Source: Chryseobacterium viscerum (GTDB lineage: Bacteria; Bacteroidota; Bacteroidia; Flavobacteriales; Weeksellaceae). From it: DNA of 64,000 bases. The first letter of the stretch is position 1. The number at the start of each line of letters is the position of its first letter. The stretch spans positions 2,356,001 to 2,420,000 of the forward strand of contig NZ_JAPDFT010000001.1 in NCBI RefSeq assembly GCF_025949665.1. The letters run 5' to 3'. Positions 18,676 through 27,849 of this stretch are shown here, in pieces. The notes below the pieces were generated by a model. That model was not told the DNA's origin, did no database searches, and saw only the letters and a list, made by a program, of their open reading frames with translations. A program made the translations under genes and the position numbers.

Positions 18676-19512
18676 TTACTTTAGTTCGTTAGTTTTGATA
18701 CCGTCCATATCACCGTAGTCCATATTTTCTCCGGCCATACCCCAGATAAAAGTATAATTGGAAGTTCCGACTCCTGAGTGGATAGACCATTCCGGAGACA
18801 ATACCGCCTGTCTGTTGGTCATAAAAATATGACGCGTTTCATCAGGTTGTCCCATGAAGTGGCTTACTGTCTGCCCTTCTTCCAGATCAAAATAGAAATA
18901 GGCTTCCATTCTTCTGGTGTGAGTATGCGCAGGCATTGTATTCCAAACGCTTCCAGGGTGAAGTTCCGTCATTCCCATTTGAAGTTGGCAGGTTTCCAGT
19001 ACAGAATTTACAATCAGTTTATTGATCGTACGCTTGTTGGCATATTTCTCTTCACCCAATTCTACAATTTCGGCTTCACTTTTCGTGATTTTTTTAGTTG
19101 GATAAGTATGATGTGCGGGCGCTGAATTGATATAAAAATAAGGTTGTGCATCACCTGATTTTTCAAAAACTACTTCTTTAGCTCCTTTCCCGATGTATAA
19201 AGCTTCTTTGTTTCCTAGCTCATATACGTCACCGTCTACTGTTACTTTTCCGGCACCACCAACGTTGATGATTCCCAACTCTCTTCTGTCAAGAAAATGC
19301 TGGGCTTTCAAATCGTCCGTAGGTTCCAGCTTCAAAGCCTGTGCTAAAGGCATAATACCTCCTACAATCAGCCTGTCATACATAGAATAGACTAATTTTA
19401 TCTTATCTTCATTAAATAAATCATTGATTAGAAACTCCCTCCTAAGATCTTCAGTGGTATACTTTTTTACATCTTCGGGATGATGGGCGTAACGAAATTC
19501 TGATTGTGACAT
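18676..19512 (-). CDS. kduI: 5-keto-4-deoxyuronate (DKI) isomerase
   Basis: The 278-aa cupin isomerises 4-deoxy-L-threo-5-hexosulose uronate (DKI) to DKII. H196, H198 and E203 in PAHTHTRRMEAYFYF plus H245 in WSIHSG fall at the positions known as metal ligands in E. coli KduI, and length is the same. It is the first gene of the eight-gene operon; an operator lies 51 bp upstream of the start. The unsaturated uronates it handles come from the lyases and GH105 encoded across the divergent promoter. Confidence 0.96.
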   Translation of the reverse strand: MSQSEFRYAHHPEDVKKYTTEDLRREFLINDLFNEDKIKLVYSMYDRLIVGGIMPLAQALKLEPTDDLKAQHFLDRRELGIINVGGAGKVTVDGDVYELGNKEALYIGKGAKEVVFEKSGDAQPYFYINSAPAHHTYPTKKITKSEAEIVELGEEKYANKRTINKLIVNSVLETCQLQMGMTELHPGSVWNTMPAHTHTRRMEAYFYFDLEEGQTVSHFMGQPDETRHIFMTNRQAVLSPEWSIHSGVGTSNYTFIWGMAGENMDYGDMDGIKTNELK

Positions 19513-19562
19513 ACTACTTTATACTTTTCTTTTGCGGTTTTATCAAAACCTGTTAAACATTG

Positions 19563-19576
19563 TGTAATCGATTGCA
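19563..19576. promoter_or_regulatory. LacI-type operator TGTAATCGATTGCA before kduI
   Basis: This differs from TGCAATCGATTGCA at one position, and lies 51 bp upstream of the kduI start. A position close to the start suits repression of the uronate operon. Confidence 0.6.
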
Positions 19577-20248
19577 TAAAATTACACTAAAATCTGATAG
19601 AAATACTTGTGGGATAAATATATAATTATTCTTTAATTAGTTAACAAAAAATTAATTCAAATCCATAAATAACTAATTTACAGCCTATTAATTTTAAAAA
19701 CAATATGAAAAATGGGAAAATATCTAGGAAATTGCATGGATAATATTAACCAAATTTAATGTTTAAACAGCGTTTTAAATATAAAACTATGCCAAAACAA
19801 TATAGCAAAATTAAGATATTGATTTGATAATAATAAACAAAAACAACTATATATATTGTATACAATAAGAAAAATTAATATAAAGTATAAAATTTGATTA
19901 AAAATATTGATCTGAAAAGATGATAAAAATCAGAAATATTATAAAAAAATATTCTTGACTGTCATTTTGGGAAATTTTCAGGTGCAAAAAAGGATAAATT
20001 TTAAGTAAAATTTAAGCTTTAAATTAATAAAGAATAAAGAAATTTGATTTCTTTCGGATCAATATCCCAAGCTAAGATTAAATTAACAAACAATTAATTT
20101 ACAGCGATTTATAACATTACAACTGTCCATTATTTTGCAAATTCATTTATCTTTCAACAATCAAATTAATGAAAAAATAATATTTTTTTCTTTGTGTATT
20201 AAAAAATAATATTAGTTTAGAAGCCAGGATATTTATCATGAAAATTTA

Positions 20249-20262
20249 CGCAATCGATTGCA
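20249..20262. promoter_or_regulatory. LacI-type operator CGCAATCGATTGCA before susC
   Basis: The palindromic core is perfect. It lies 129 bp upstream of the susC start, leaving room for a promoter and a leader of about 100 nt. It implies that the import and degradation genes share control with the cytoplasmic uronate operon. Confidence 0.65.
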
Positions 20263-20391
20263 CTCTAAAATGTGTATAATCTTTCAGAAAATATTTGCCG
20301 CTAAAAATCAGTAGAATACTTTACAAATCCACACAAAACAAAACGATTGAAAAAAACTTTCAACCAAAAATTAAAACTATAAGGATACAAA

Positions 20392-23300
20392 ATGGATAAA
20401 AGAGTACATTCAATAAAGTGGTTATATTTAACTGTCTTTCTACTTCCTGTCCTTGCTACGGCTCAAGAAAAAGAAACTAAAAAGGAAACTGAAAAAAACA
20501 TTGATGAAGTGGTTTTGGTTGGTTATTCTAAAGTTTCAAAAAAAGATGTTACCAATGCTGTTGGCTCTGTAAAGGCTGACGAAGTAAAAGATATGCCTGT
20601 AAACAGTGCGGCAGAGGCAATTCAGGGAAGAGTTGCCGGTGTTCAGATCACGGCCAGTGAAGGTTCGCCTGGCGCTGAAGTTGAAATTAAGGTAAGGGGC
20701 GGTACTTCTATTACACAAAGTAATGCTCCTCTCTATATTGTAGACGGAATCCAGATGGATAACGCTCTGTCAATCATTTCTCCTAAAGAGATTGAATCTA
20801 TTGAAGTTTTAAAAGATGCTGCTTCTACCTCTATTTACGGATCGCGAGGTGCCAACGGTGTTGTGTTGATCACCACAAAAGGCGGCCGCAAAAAAACCAG
20901 TGCTCAAATCAATTACAGCGGTTACACAGGGGTAAGAAAAATCACAAACACGATTCCTGTTCTTGACCCTTATGAATTTGTAATGTATCAGTATGAGCTT
21001 TACAATAAAAATGGTATTGCCGATGACATTACAGCATTTACAACCCGATATGGTAGTTTCAATGAGCTTGCTGAGAAATACAGAAATATAAAGAAAAGAG
21101 ACTGGCAGGATGAGCTTTTCGGAAAAGAAGCATTCAACTTCACTCATAATTTAAGCTTAACAGGCGGTTCCGATAAATCTGCTTTTTCATTGACTTTAAA
21201 TCATGTGGAAGAAGATGGGATTATGCTCTCCTCCGGCTTCAGAAGAAGCATGGCTAATTTCAAATATGATTATGATATTTCAAAAAAACTGAAGGTTGGA
21301 TTTAATGTCCGATACAGCCGTCAGCTGATTTCAGGAGCAGGAACTTCTGCAAGTGGATCTCAGGGTACCAACAGATTAAGAAACGCTGTAAGATATCAAC
21401 CTTTCGAAGGAGGCAGCACTGTTCCTATTGATGATTTTGATCCTAACTACGCCACATTAACGAATCTTGTAAATCCTTTAATTTTAAATGATAACGAAGT
21501 AAAAGAAGCAAGAACAAATGATTTATTGTTAAATGCATATTTGAATTATAACATTACCAAAAACTTAACTTTCAGAAGTGTTGTAGGATATGTTCAGAAA
21601 GATAATTTTATTAATCAGTTCTGGGGCACCGTTACCAGTGACGCAAGATCGAATAACAATCAGCCGATTGTACAGTTAACGAGAAACCAGACCAGAAGAA
21701 TTACCAATACCAACACTTTAAATTATACCCAAAAATTTGGAAGTCATAAATTAGACTTATTATTGGGAGAAGAAACTGTACAGACTGACGGAGAAACCTC
21801 AAGTACATACACCAAATGGCTACCAGTATCTATTACACCTAATGAGGCTTTTGCTAATATCCAATCTGCAACTCCACCTTCAGGGATGATTCAGGATGCT
21901 CCCAAAACCGGTGCATTACCTCCGGACAGACTTCTTTCTTTTTTTGGTAGAGCAAACTATATTTTTAATAATAAATATATCATAACAGCCTCTATAAGAG
22001 CAGATGCATCCAATGTCTTCGGAGTAGGAAATAGATGGGGAACTTTTCCTGCAGTTTCTGTAGCATGGAAACTTAAAGAAGAAAATTTCCTTAAAAATAA
22101 AGAATGGCTGGAGGAGCTTAAATTACGTTTCGGGTATGGTCTTGCAGGAAACAACAGAATTCCGGCCTACCTTTATGATACTTTCTTCACGACTTCCACC
22201 GACTATGGATATACCTTCGGAAGCGGTGTAACTCCGGGAGCTACTACAGGAAATACTTTGGCAAACAAAAACGTAACATGGGAAGCTACCGTATCTAAAA
22301 ACTTAGGACTCGACTTCGGTTTTTTTAACGGAAGATTATATGGTAGCATTGATGGATATATTACTGATACAAAAGATTTATTGGTCTTAGCAAAAATTCC
22401 TCAGACGTCAGGATATGAGTATCAGTATCAAAACTCAGGAAAAACACAGAACAAAGGTCTGGAATTTACACTGGGAGGACTTATTGTCAATAAAGAAAAC
22501 TTTACATGGAAAACAGATTTCAACATTTCTACCAACAAAAATATTATTAAAAGCCTGGGGGCGAATGTTTCGGGAGGAAATGATTATTATCTGGTGGCTT
22601 CAGGATGGGTAAACAGTTTGTATGACTTCATTGCTAAAGTGGGAAATCCTGTAGGAACTTATTATGGATACGTAACTGAAGGACGCTATGAGATCAGTGA
22701 TTTCGATTTCAACCCGACCACTCAGGCTTATACATTAAAAAACGGAGTTCCAAGCAGCAGTTCTGTAGCTAACGGTTCAAAACCAATCCAGCCGGGAGAT
22801 CTTAAATTGAGAGACCTGAACGGTGATGGACAAATTACCGCAGCCGACCAGACCGAACTTGGAAATGCACAGCCAAAATTCTTCGGAGGTTTCAGCCAGA
22901 CTTTCAGATACAGAAACTGGGATATGAGTTTATTCTTTAATTTCTCTATCGGAAACAAAGTGTATAATGCCAATAAAATCGAGTTTACCACTCAATATTT
23001 ATACAGAGACAACAACATGTCTGCCGATGTTGCAGACAGATGGAGATGGTTCAATGATCAGGGGGTAAAAGTTACAGATCCTACTGCTTTGGCAGCGCTA
23101 AATGCAAACACAACCATGTGGACACCGCCACAAGGAAATTACATCCTTCATTCTTACGCCATCGAAGACGGATCTTTCTTAAGACTGAATAATGTTACAA
23201 TAGGATATACCCTGCCAAAAAACTCACTGGAAATGCTTGGTATCAAAAATTTCAGACTGTATGCTACGATAAATAATTTATTTACCATCACAGGTTACAA

Positions 23301-23412
23301 AGGATATGATCCTGAAGCCAGTACAAGAAGAAACCCTTTAACTCCGGGAGTTGATTACGCTGCATATCCTAGAAGCAGATTTATTTTAACAGGTATTGAT
23401 TTAACCTTTTAA
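20392..23412 (+). CDS. SusC-family TonB-dependent outer-membrane transporter
   Basis: The 1006-aa protein has a signal peptide (to about residue 24), then the TonB-box/plug start IDEVVLVGYSKVSKKDVTNAVGSV, the SusC signature GRVAGVQI and plug (VRGGTSITQSNAPLYIVDG), and a 22-strand beta-barrel ending in the aromatic FILTGIDLTF. It imports oligosaccharides across the outer membrane with SusD as lid. The usual N-terminal carboxypeptidase-D-like extension is missing: only about 12 residues separate leader and TonB box. It is the first gene of the rightward pectin run. Pectic oligosaccharides are the likely cargo, from context. Confidence 0.95.
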   Translation: MDKRVHSIKWLYLTVFLLPVLATAQEKETKKETEKNIDEVVLVGYSKVSKKDVTNAVGSVKADEVKDMPVNSAAEAIQGRVAGVQITASEGSPGAEVEIKVRGGTSITQSNAPLYIVDGIQMDNALSIISPKEIESIEVLKDAASTSIYGSRGANGVVLITTKGGRKKTSAQINYSGYTGVRKITNTIPVLDPYEFVMYQYELYNKNGIADDITAFTTRYGSFNELAEKYRNIKKRDWQDELFGKEAFNFTHNLSLTGGSDKSAFSLTLNHVEEDGIMLSSGFRRSMANFKYDYDISKKLKVGFNVRYSRQLISGAGTSASGSQGTNRLRNAVRYQPFEGGSTVPIDDFDPNYATLTNLVNPLILNDNEVKEARTNDLLLNAYLNYNITKNLTFRSVVGYVQKDNFINQFWGTVTSDARSNNNQPIVQLTRNQTRRITNTNTLNYTQKFGSHKLDLLLGEETVQTDGETSSTYTKWLPVSITPNEAFANIQSATPPSGMIQDAPKTGALPPDRLLSFFGRANYIFNNKYIITASIRADASNVFGVGNRWGTFPAVSVAWKLKEENFLKNKEWLEELKLRFGYGLAGNNRIPAYLYDTFFTTSTDYGYTFGSGVTPGATTGNTLANKNVTWEATVSKNLGLDFGFFNGRLYGSIDGYITDTKDLLVLAKIPQTSGYEYQYQNSGKTQNKGLEFTLGGLIVNKENFTWKTDFNISTNKNIIKSLGANVSGGNDYYLVASGWVNSLYDFIAKVGNPVGTYYGYVTEGRYEISDFDFNPTTQAYTLKNGVPSSSSVANGSKPIQPGDLKLRDLNGDGQITAADQTELGNAQPKFFGGFSQTFRYRNWDMSLFFNFSIGNKVYNANKIEFTTQYLYRDNNMSADVADRWRWFNDQGVKVTDPTALAALNANTTMWTPPQGNYILHSYAIEDGSFLRLNNVTIGYTLPKNSLEMLGIKNFRLYATINNLFTITGYKGYDPEASTRRNPLTPGVDYAAYPRSRFILTGIDLTF

Positions 23413-23424
23413 TTGAAAATTAAC

Positions 23425-25239
23425 ATGAAAAAAACAATAATTATAATAAGTTGCATTCTATCTCTTACCACCATCCATTCATGTAGTGATTATCTTGAAC
23501 CTGAAAACTATTCAAGTGTTGCAGAAGCTCAGCAATTCGATAGTGTATCCGACACATTTACCGCTTTAGTGGGAGTTTACAGCCAGCTTGCAGGTGATGA
23601 CGGATACGGGCAGAGATTAGCATTAATATATCCGCATTCAAGTGATGATTTCAGAACTTCGGGAGATTACAACTGTAATGACAGAAGAGGTCTCGCAACA
23701 TTTGGTGCCTGCCCTACCAATACAGAATTAAATAAGCCTTTCTTAAAATTATATTCAGGAATTGAAAGAGCCAATCTTTGCATTAAAAACATTCCGCTGT
23801 CTCCTGTTTACAAGACAGGTTCTGACGCTGATAAAAAATTAATGGACAGATACCTTGGAGAAGCTTTAACATTAAGAGCTCAGTTTTATTATGAACTGAT
23901 CAGAAACTGGGGTGATATACCTTTTCAAGACAAACCATCTGCAGATTATGACAATCTTTATTTAGCGAAAACTGACAGGGACGTTATTTACGAAAAAATG
24001 ATTGCTGATCTTGCCCAGGCTGCAACCTTAGTTCCGTGGAGATCCGAAGGAAGCACGACCAATGCCAGAATTTCCAAAGGTTTTGTAAAAGGATTAAGAG
24101 CAAGAATCGCACTAGCAAGAGCAGGATATTCTTTAAGAAGAAATCCACAGCAGATGGTGAAGGGAACCAATCCTCAAACCTATTATCAAATTGCTCTTGA
24201 TGAATGTAAAGACATCATGAATCATACTGGTGAACATAGCTTAAACCCAAGCTACGAGCAAGTTTTCAAAGCTTTACATTCAAACTCGCAAGACACCACC
24301 AACGAAATCATTTTCTGTGTAGGAGCATTCGGAGGAAACGCAAGAACAGACAGTAAAATCGGTTACTATAATGGCTTAAAGCATGATGACAACTCCAGCT
24401 GGAAAGGCGGAGGAGGAATCAATGCCCTTCCGACTTATTTCTACGAATTCAGTAAATATGACTTGAGAAGAGATATGAACGTTGGAATTTTCAAAGTGAA
24501 TAATTCTAATCAGGCTGAACTCGTAAATGCCATTTCTTTCACAGATTCTAAATACAGAAAGTCATGGACCAATGTAACAGGACCTTCTCAAAATCTTGCT
24601 GTTGACTGGCCTTTACTGCGTTTTTCAGATGTATTATTAATGTTTGCTGAAGCAGATAATGAACTTCACGGAGCGCCTTCTTCAGATGCCATCAATGCGG
24701 TAAAAGCGGTAAGAAACAGGGCTTACACAGGAAATTTAGGACAAGTTGGAACAATTCCTACCGATAAAAATGGGTTCTTCAATTATCTTGTTCAGGAAAG
24801 ATTATTGGAACTGGGTTGTGAAGGGATCAGAAAATATGACTTGATCCGCTGGAATTTATTAGATGCTAAAATTACGGAAACAAGACAAAAGTTAACGGCT
24901 TTTGCCAACGGAACAGGTCAGTATGCTAACGTACCATTGAATCTTTATTATAAGAAATCAGTTTACGACCCTACAAAAACGGCACAGCAAAATATTAATG
25001 ATATCGATATTTTCTTTACAGGAGGAGATAAATCCCAGGTATTTTATCTGCCTTCTCAGGATGCAACTCCAGCAGGATATACTAAAATAGCGTGGAGAGC
25101 CGCAGTGTTACCAACATATATCAGCGATCCTGTAAAAGGTTTTGCGCAATATTTCCAGCCCAACAAAAGAGAATTATTGCCTATTTACAGTGATATCATT
25201 ATGTCCAATTATAACCTTACACAAGATTACGGCTACTAG
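23425..25239 (+). CDS. SusD/RagB-family glycan-binding lipoprotein
   Basis: The 604-aa lipoprotein forms the lid of the SusC transporter at the cell surface. A signal peptide ends in a lipobox at TIHSC (C20), followed by SDYLEPE; the TPR-rich SusD fold is recognisable from GEALTLRAQFYYELIRNWGDIPF and the C-terminal QERLLELGCEGIRKYDLIRWN. The ATG at 23425 gives a normal lipoprotein leader; a TTG directly after the susC stop (23413) would only add four residues. A terminator-like hairpin follows at 25270, so susCD may be transcribed more strongly than the enzyme genes behind it. Confidence 0.95.
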   Translation: MKKTIIIISCILSLTTIHSCSDYLEPENYSSVAEAQQFDSVSDTFTALVGVYSQLAGDDGYGQRLALIYPHSSDDFRTSGDYNCNDRRGLATFGACPTNTELNKPFLKLYSGIERANLCIKNIPLSPVYKTGSDADKKLMDRYLGEALTLRAQFYYELIRNWGDIPFQDKPSADYDNLYLAKTDRDVIYEKMIADLAQAATLVPWRSEGSTTNARISKGFVKGLRARIALARAGYSLRRNPQQMVKGTNPQTYYQIALDECKDIMNHTGEHSLNPSYEQVFKALHSNSQDTTNEIIFCVGAFGGNARTDSKIGYYNGLKHDDNSSWKGGGGINALPTYFYEFSKYDLRRDMNVGIFKVNNSNQAELVNAISFTDSKYRKSWTNVTGPSQNLAVDWPLLRFSDVLLMFAEADNELHGAPSSDAINAVKAVRNRAYTGNLGQVGTIPTDKNGFFNYLVQERLLELGCEGIRKYDLIRWNLLDAKITETRQKLTAFANGTGQYANVPLNLYYKKSVYDPTKTAQQNINDIDIFFTGGDKSQVFYLPSQDATPAGYTKIAWRAAVLPTYISDPVKGFAQYFQPNKRELLPIYSDIIMSNYNLTQDYGY

Positions 25240-25269
25240 AAATTAAAAATACATTCATATTAAGTTGAG

Positions 25270-25304
25270 AATACAGGCTTGGCCTTGGCTAAGTCTGTAT
25301 TTTA
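25270..25304 (+). terminator. Terminator or attenuator after susD
   Basis: AATACAGGCTT (25270-25280) and AAGTCTGTATT (25291-25301) pair with one G-U wobble, followed by TTTT (25300-25303). It lies between susD and the first enzyme gene, a place where partial termination often sets susCD above the hydrolases. Confidence 0.6.
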
Positions 25305-25321
25305 AATCAAATTAAACCTTT

Positions 25322-26344
25322 ATGAAAGCTCCTCTCATTAATATAAATTTTAACTTCATTTCAATACTTTCGATACTATTGTTAAGCCTTCTTTCTTTTA
25401 AAACTGCCGATAAAACGATCGTGGTTTCAAAAGACGGAAAAGGCAGCTTTACCACCATACAACAAGCCATTGATGCCATTGAAAATGATTCTTCTATAAG
25501 GACAAAAATTTTAATTAAACCCGGAGTTTACAAAGAAAAAATTACCATTCCTGAAACAAAAGGTCCCATTGTGTTAGAAGGAGAAAACCCTCAAAACACC
25601 AACATTACGTATGATGATTTTGCTTCAAAAAAGAATGCAGAAGGAAAAGATATCGGAACCACAGGTTCTTCTACTATTTTTATTTATTCAAATGATTTCA
25701 CAGCGAAAAACATTTCATTTGAAAACAGCTCAGGAAAAGTTGGGCAGGCCGTTGCCGTACTGACTTCAGGAGACAGAATCGCTTTTGAAAACTGCAGATT
25801 CTTAGGAAATCAGGATACATTGTACTTAAAAGGAGCTCAGGATTCCACTGACAAGACAAAACCATCAAGAAATTACTTTAAAAACTGCTATATCGAAGGT
25901 ACAACCGATTATATTTTCGGAGCCGGAACTGCCGTTTTTGAAAACTGCACCATTTATTCTAAAGAAACGGCAAGCTACGTTACAGCCGCTTCTACCCCAC
26001 AGGAAAACGAGTTCGGATTTGTTTTTATCAATTCAAAAATCATCGGAAATGCCAAAGAAAACTCAGTGTATTTAGGAAGACCCTGGAGACCTTTTGCAAA
26101 AACCGTTTACATTGATTGCGAAATCAATTCTACCATAAAACCTGAAGGATGGCACAACTGGAGCAAACCTGATGCAGAAAAGACCACTTTCTACGCAGAA
26201 TTCAACTCAAAAGGAAGCGGAGCCCATATTTCCAAAAGAGTTCCGTGGTCACATCAATTAACAAAAGGAGAAAGAAAAAAGTACACTACAGAAATTATTT
26301 TAAAAGGAAACGACCGTTGGAACATCAAAAAAAGTTTGAAATAA
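25322..26344 (+). CDS. Pectinesterase (CE8), secreted
   Basis: The 340-aa protein has an N-terminal hydrophobic leader (residues ~10-28) and a beta-helix pectin methylesterase domain beginning VVSKDGKGSFTTIQQAID. Catalytic residues D165 (GNQDTLYL), D196 (GTTDYIFG) and R253 (YLGRPWRP) are present. It removes methyl esters from homogalacturonan so that pectate lyases can act. It is the first enzyme gene after susCD; a second CE8 lies at 35671. The two differ in their loops, suggesting different methylation patterns or sites of action. Confidence 0.94.
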   Translation: MKAPLININFNFISILSILLLSLLSFKTADKTIVVSKDGKGSFTTIQQAIDAIENDSSIRTKILIKPGVYKEKITIPETKGPIVLEGENPQNTNITYDDFASKKNAEGKDIGTTGSSTIFIYSNDFTAKNISFENSSGKVGQAVAVLTSGDRIAFENCRFLGNQDTLYLKGAQDSTDKTKPSRNYFKNCYIEGTTDYIFGAGTAVFENCTIYSKETASYVTAASTPQENEFGFVFINSKIIGNAKENSVYLGRPWRPFAKTVYIDCEINSTIKPEGWHNWSKPDAEKTTFYAEFNSKGSGAHISKRVPWSHQLTKGERKKYTTEIILKGNDRWNIKKSLK

Positions 26345-26402
26345 ACCTAATCCAAATCCAAAACACCAAAAAATTTTCAATCTTGAAAAGCACTTCAAAA
26401 AA

Positions 26403-27800
26403 ATGTTCACGATAGGGACCTTATGTGGTATTGCAATGTTGACCAATGCTCAGGAAGTCTTGAGTTTTCCGGGAGCAGAAGGTTTCGGAAGATATACAAC
26501 AGGTGGCCGCGGCGGAAGGGTTTATTTCGTAACAAAACTAACAGATGATGGCTCAGAAGGCACTTTAAGATATGCTTTAGACCAAAAAGGTCCGAGATAT
26601 ATTGTGTTTAAAACCGGCGGAACCATTTATCTGGAATCCCCTTTAAAGATAAAGGAAGGCGATGTTACCGTTGCCGGACAAACCGCTCCCGGAGATGGAA
26701 TTACAGTTGCCAATTACGAAACTTTCATAGGCGCAGACAATGTGGTTATACGTTACATGCGATTCAGAATGGGCGATCAGAAAAATTTTGAAGGCGATGC
26801 GTTAGGGGCAAGATTTGTCAAAAATCTAATCATTGATCATTGCTCTATGAGCTGGTCAACAGATGAAACAGTATCCATTTATGTGAATGAAAACACCACG
26901 CTTCAATGGTGCGTGATCGCAGAAAGTTTAAGAAATTCTGCTCACCGGAAAGGCGCTCACGGATATGGCGGAATTGCAGGAGGAAAATTTGCAAGTTTTC
27001 ACCATAATCTCTATGCTCATCACGACAGCAGAAACCCGAGATTGGGAGAATATGCGGGAAGTGAATTTGCCCTGACCGATCTTACCGATTTCAGAAATAA
27101 TGTGATCTACAACTGGGGACACAACAATATCTACGGTGGTGAAGGAATGAACGTAAATATGGTTAATAATTACTACAAACCTGGACCTGCAACCATGACC
27201 AGACAGAGAATTGTTGCCATTGATAAAAATGAAAAACCAGAGACAGAAGTTTACAATATCTGGGGGAAATATTACATCAGCGGAAATGTGATTGAAGGAA
27301 ATGCAGAAGTAACAAAAGACAATTGGGCACAAGGAGTTTTCGCACAGATGAAACCTTCTTATAACCTGATGGAAAAAGATAAAAATGAAATAAAAATCAA
27401 CAAGCCTCATGATATTCAGAATAATGTAAAAACTGATCCTGCAAAAGCAGCTTATGATAAAATTTTACAGATCGGCGGTGCCAGTTTAGTAAGGGATGCT
27501 GTGGATTTACATGTTTTAAAAGATGTAAAAAACGGAAGCTTCACTTACAGCGGTTCAAAAGGAAGTTCCAGCGGAATCATAGATTCTCAAAAAGATGTCG
27601 GCGGATTTCCGGATTTAAAAAGAGGAAAACCCCTACCCGATTCAGACAACGACGGAATGCCTGATGAATGGGAAATTAAGAATAAATTAAATCCAAAAGT
27701 TGCCAATTCCAACGAACGGAATTTGGATAAAAACTACGATAATATTGAAGTATATTTTAACGATCTGGTTAAAAAAATAACCGAAAGACAATACCAATAA
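26403..27800 (+). CDS. Secreted pectate lyase (PL1)
   Basis: The 465-aa polysaccharide lyase has a beta-helix of the PL1 type: FPGAEGFGRYTTGGRGG, DGSEGTLRYALD, GDVTVAGQTAPGDGI, VVIRYMRFRMGD, LIIDHCSMSWSTDE and LRNSAHRKGAHGYG. Near the C-terminus DSDNDGMPDEWE is a calcium-binding-like motif seen in this subgroup. The N-terminal leader from the ATG at 26403 (MFTIGTLCGIAMLTNAQ) has no basic residue, which is odd for a signal peptide; the upstream codons in frame encode several Lys, so a non-ATG start nearby is possible. It cleaves demethylated homogalacturonan by beta-elimination. Confidence 0.9.
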   Translation: MFTIGTLCGIAMLTNAQEVLSFPGAEGFGRYTTGGRGGRVYFVTKLTDDGSEGTLRYALDQKGPRYIVFKTGGTIYLESPLKIKEGDVTVAGQTAPGDGITVANYETFIGADNVVIRYMRFRMGDQKNFEGDALGARFVKNLIIDHCSMSWSTDETVSIYVNENTTLQWCVIAESLRNSAHRKGAHGYGGIAGGKFASFHHNLYAHHDSRNPRLGEYAGSEFALTDLTDFRNNVIYNWGHNNIYGGEGMNVNMVNNYYKPGPATMTRQRIVAIDKNEKPETEVYNIWGKYYISGNVIEGNAEVTKDNWAQGVFAQMKPSYNLMEKDKNEIKINKPHDIQNNVKTDPAKAAYDKILQIGGASLVRDAVDLHVLKDVKNGSFTYSGSKGSSSGIIDSQKDVGGFPDLKRGKPLPDSDNDGMPDEWEIKNKLNPKVANSNERNLDKNYDNIEVYFNDLVKKITERQYQ

Positions 27801-27849
27801 CCATGAAAACTTTTAGTTTAAAAAACCAGTTATCTAAAAAAGAGATATT

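Larger units (their letters stand above)
19513..20391. promoter_or_regulatory. Divergent control region between uronate operon and susC
   Basis: This 879-bp, very AT-rich gap lies between kduI (leftward) and susC (rightward). Each end carries a GCAATCGATTGC-type operator (19563-19576 and 20249-20262). The middle contains another perfect palindrome, TATTGTATACAATA at 19854-19867. I see no gene and no confident promoter match in it. Confidence 0.6.
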
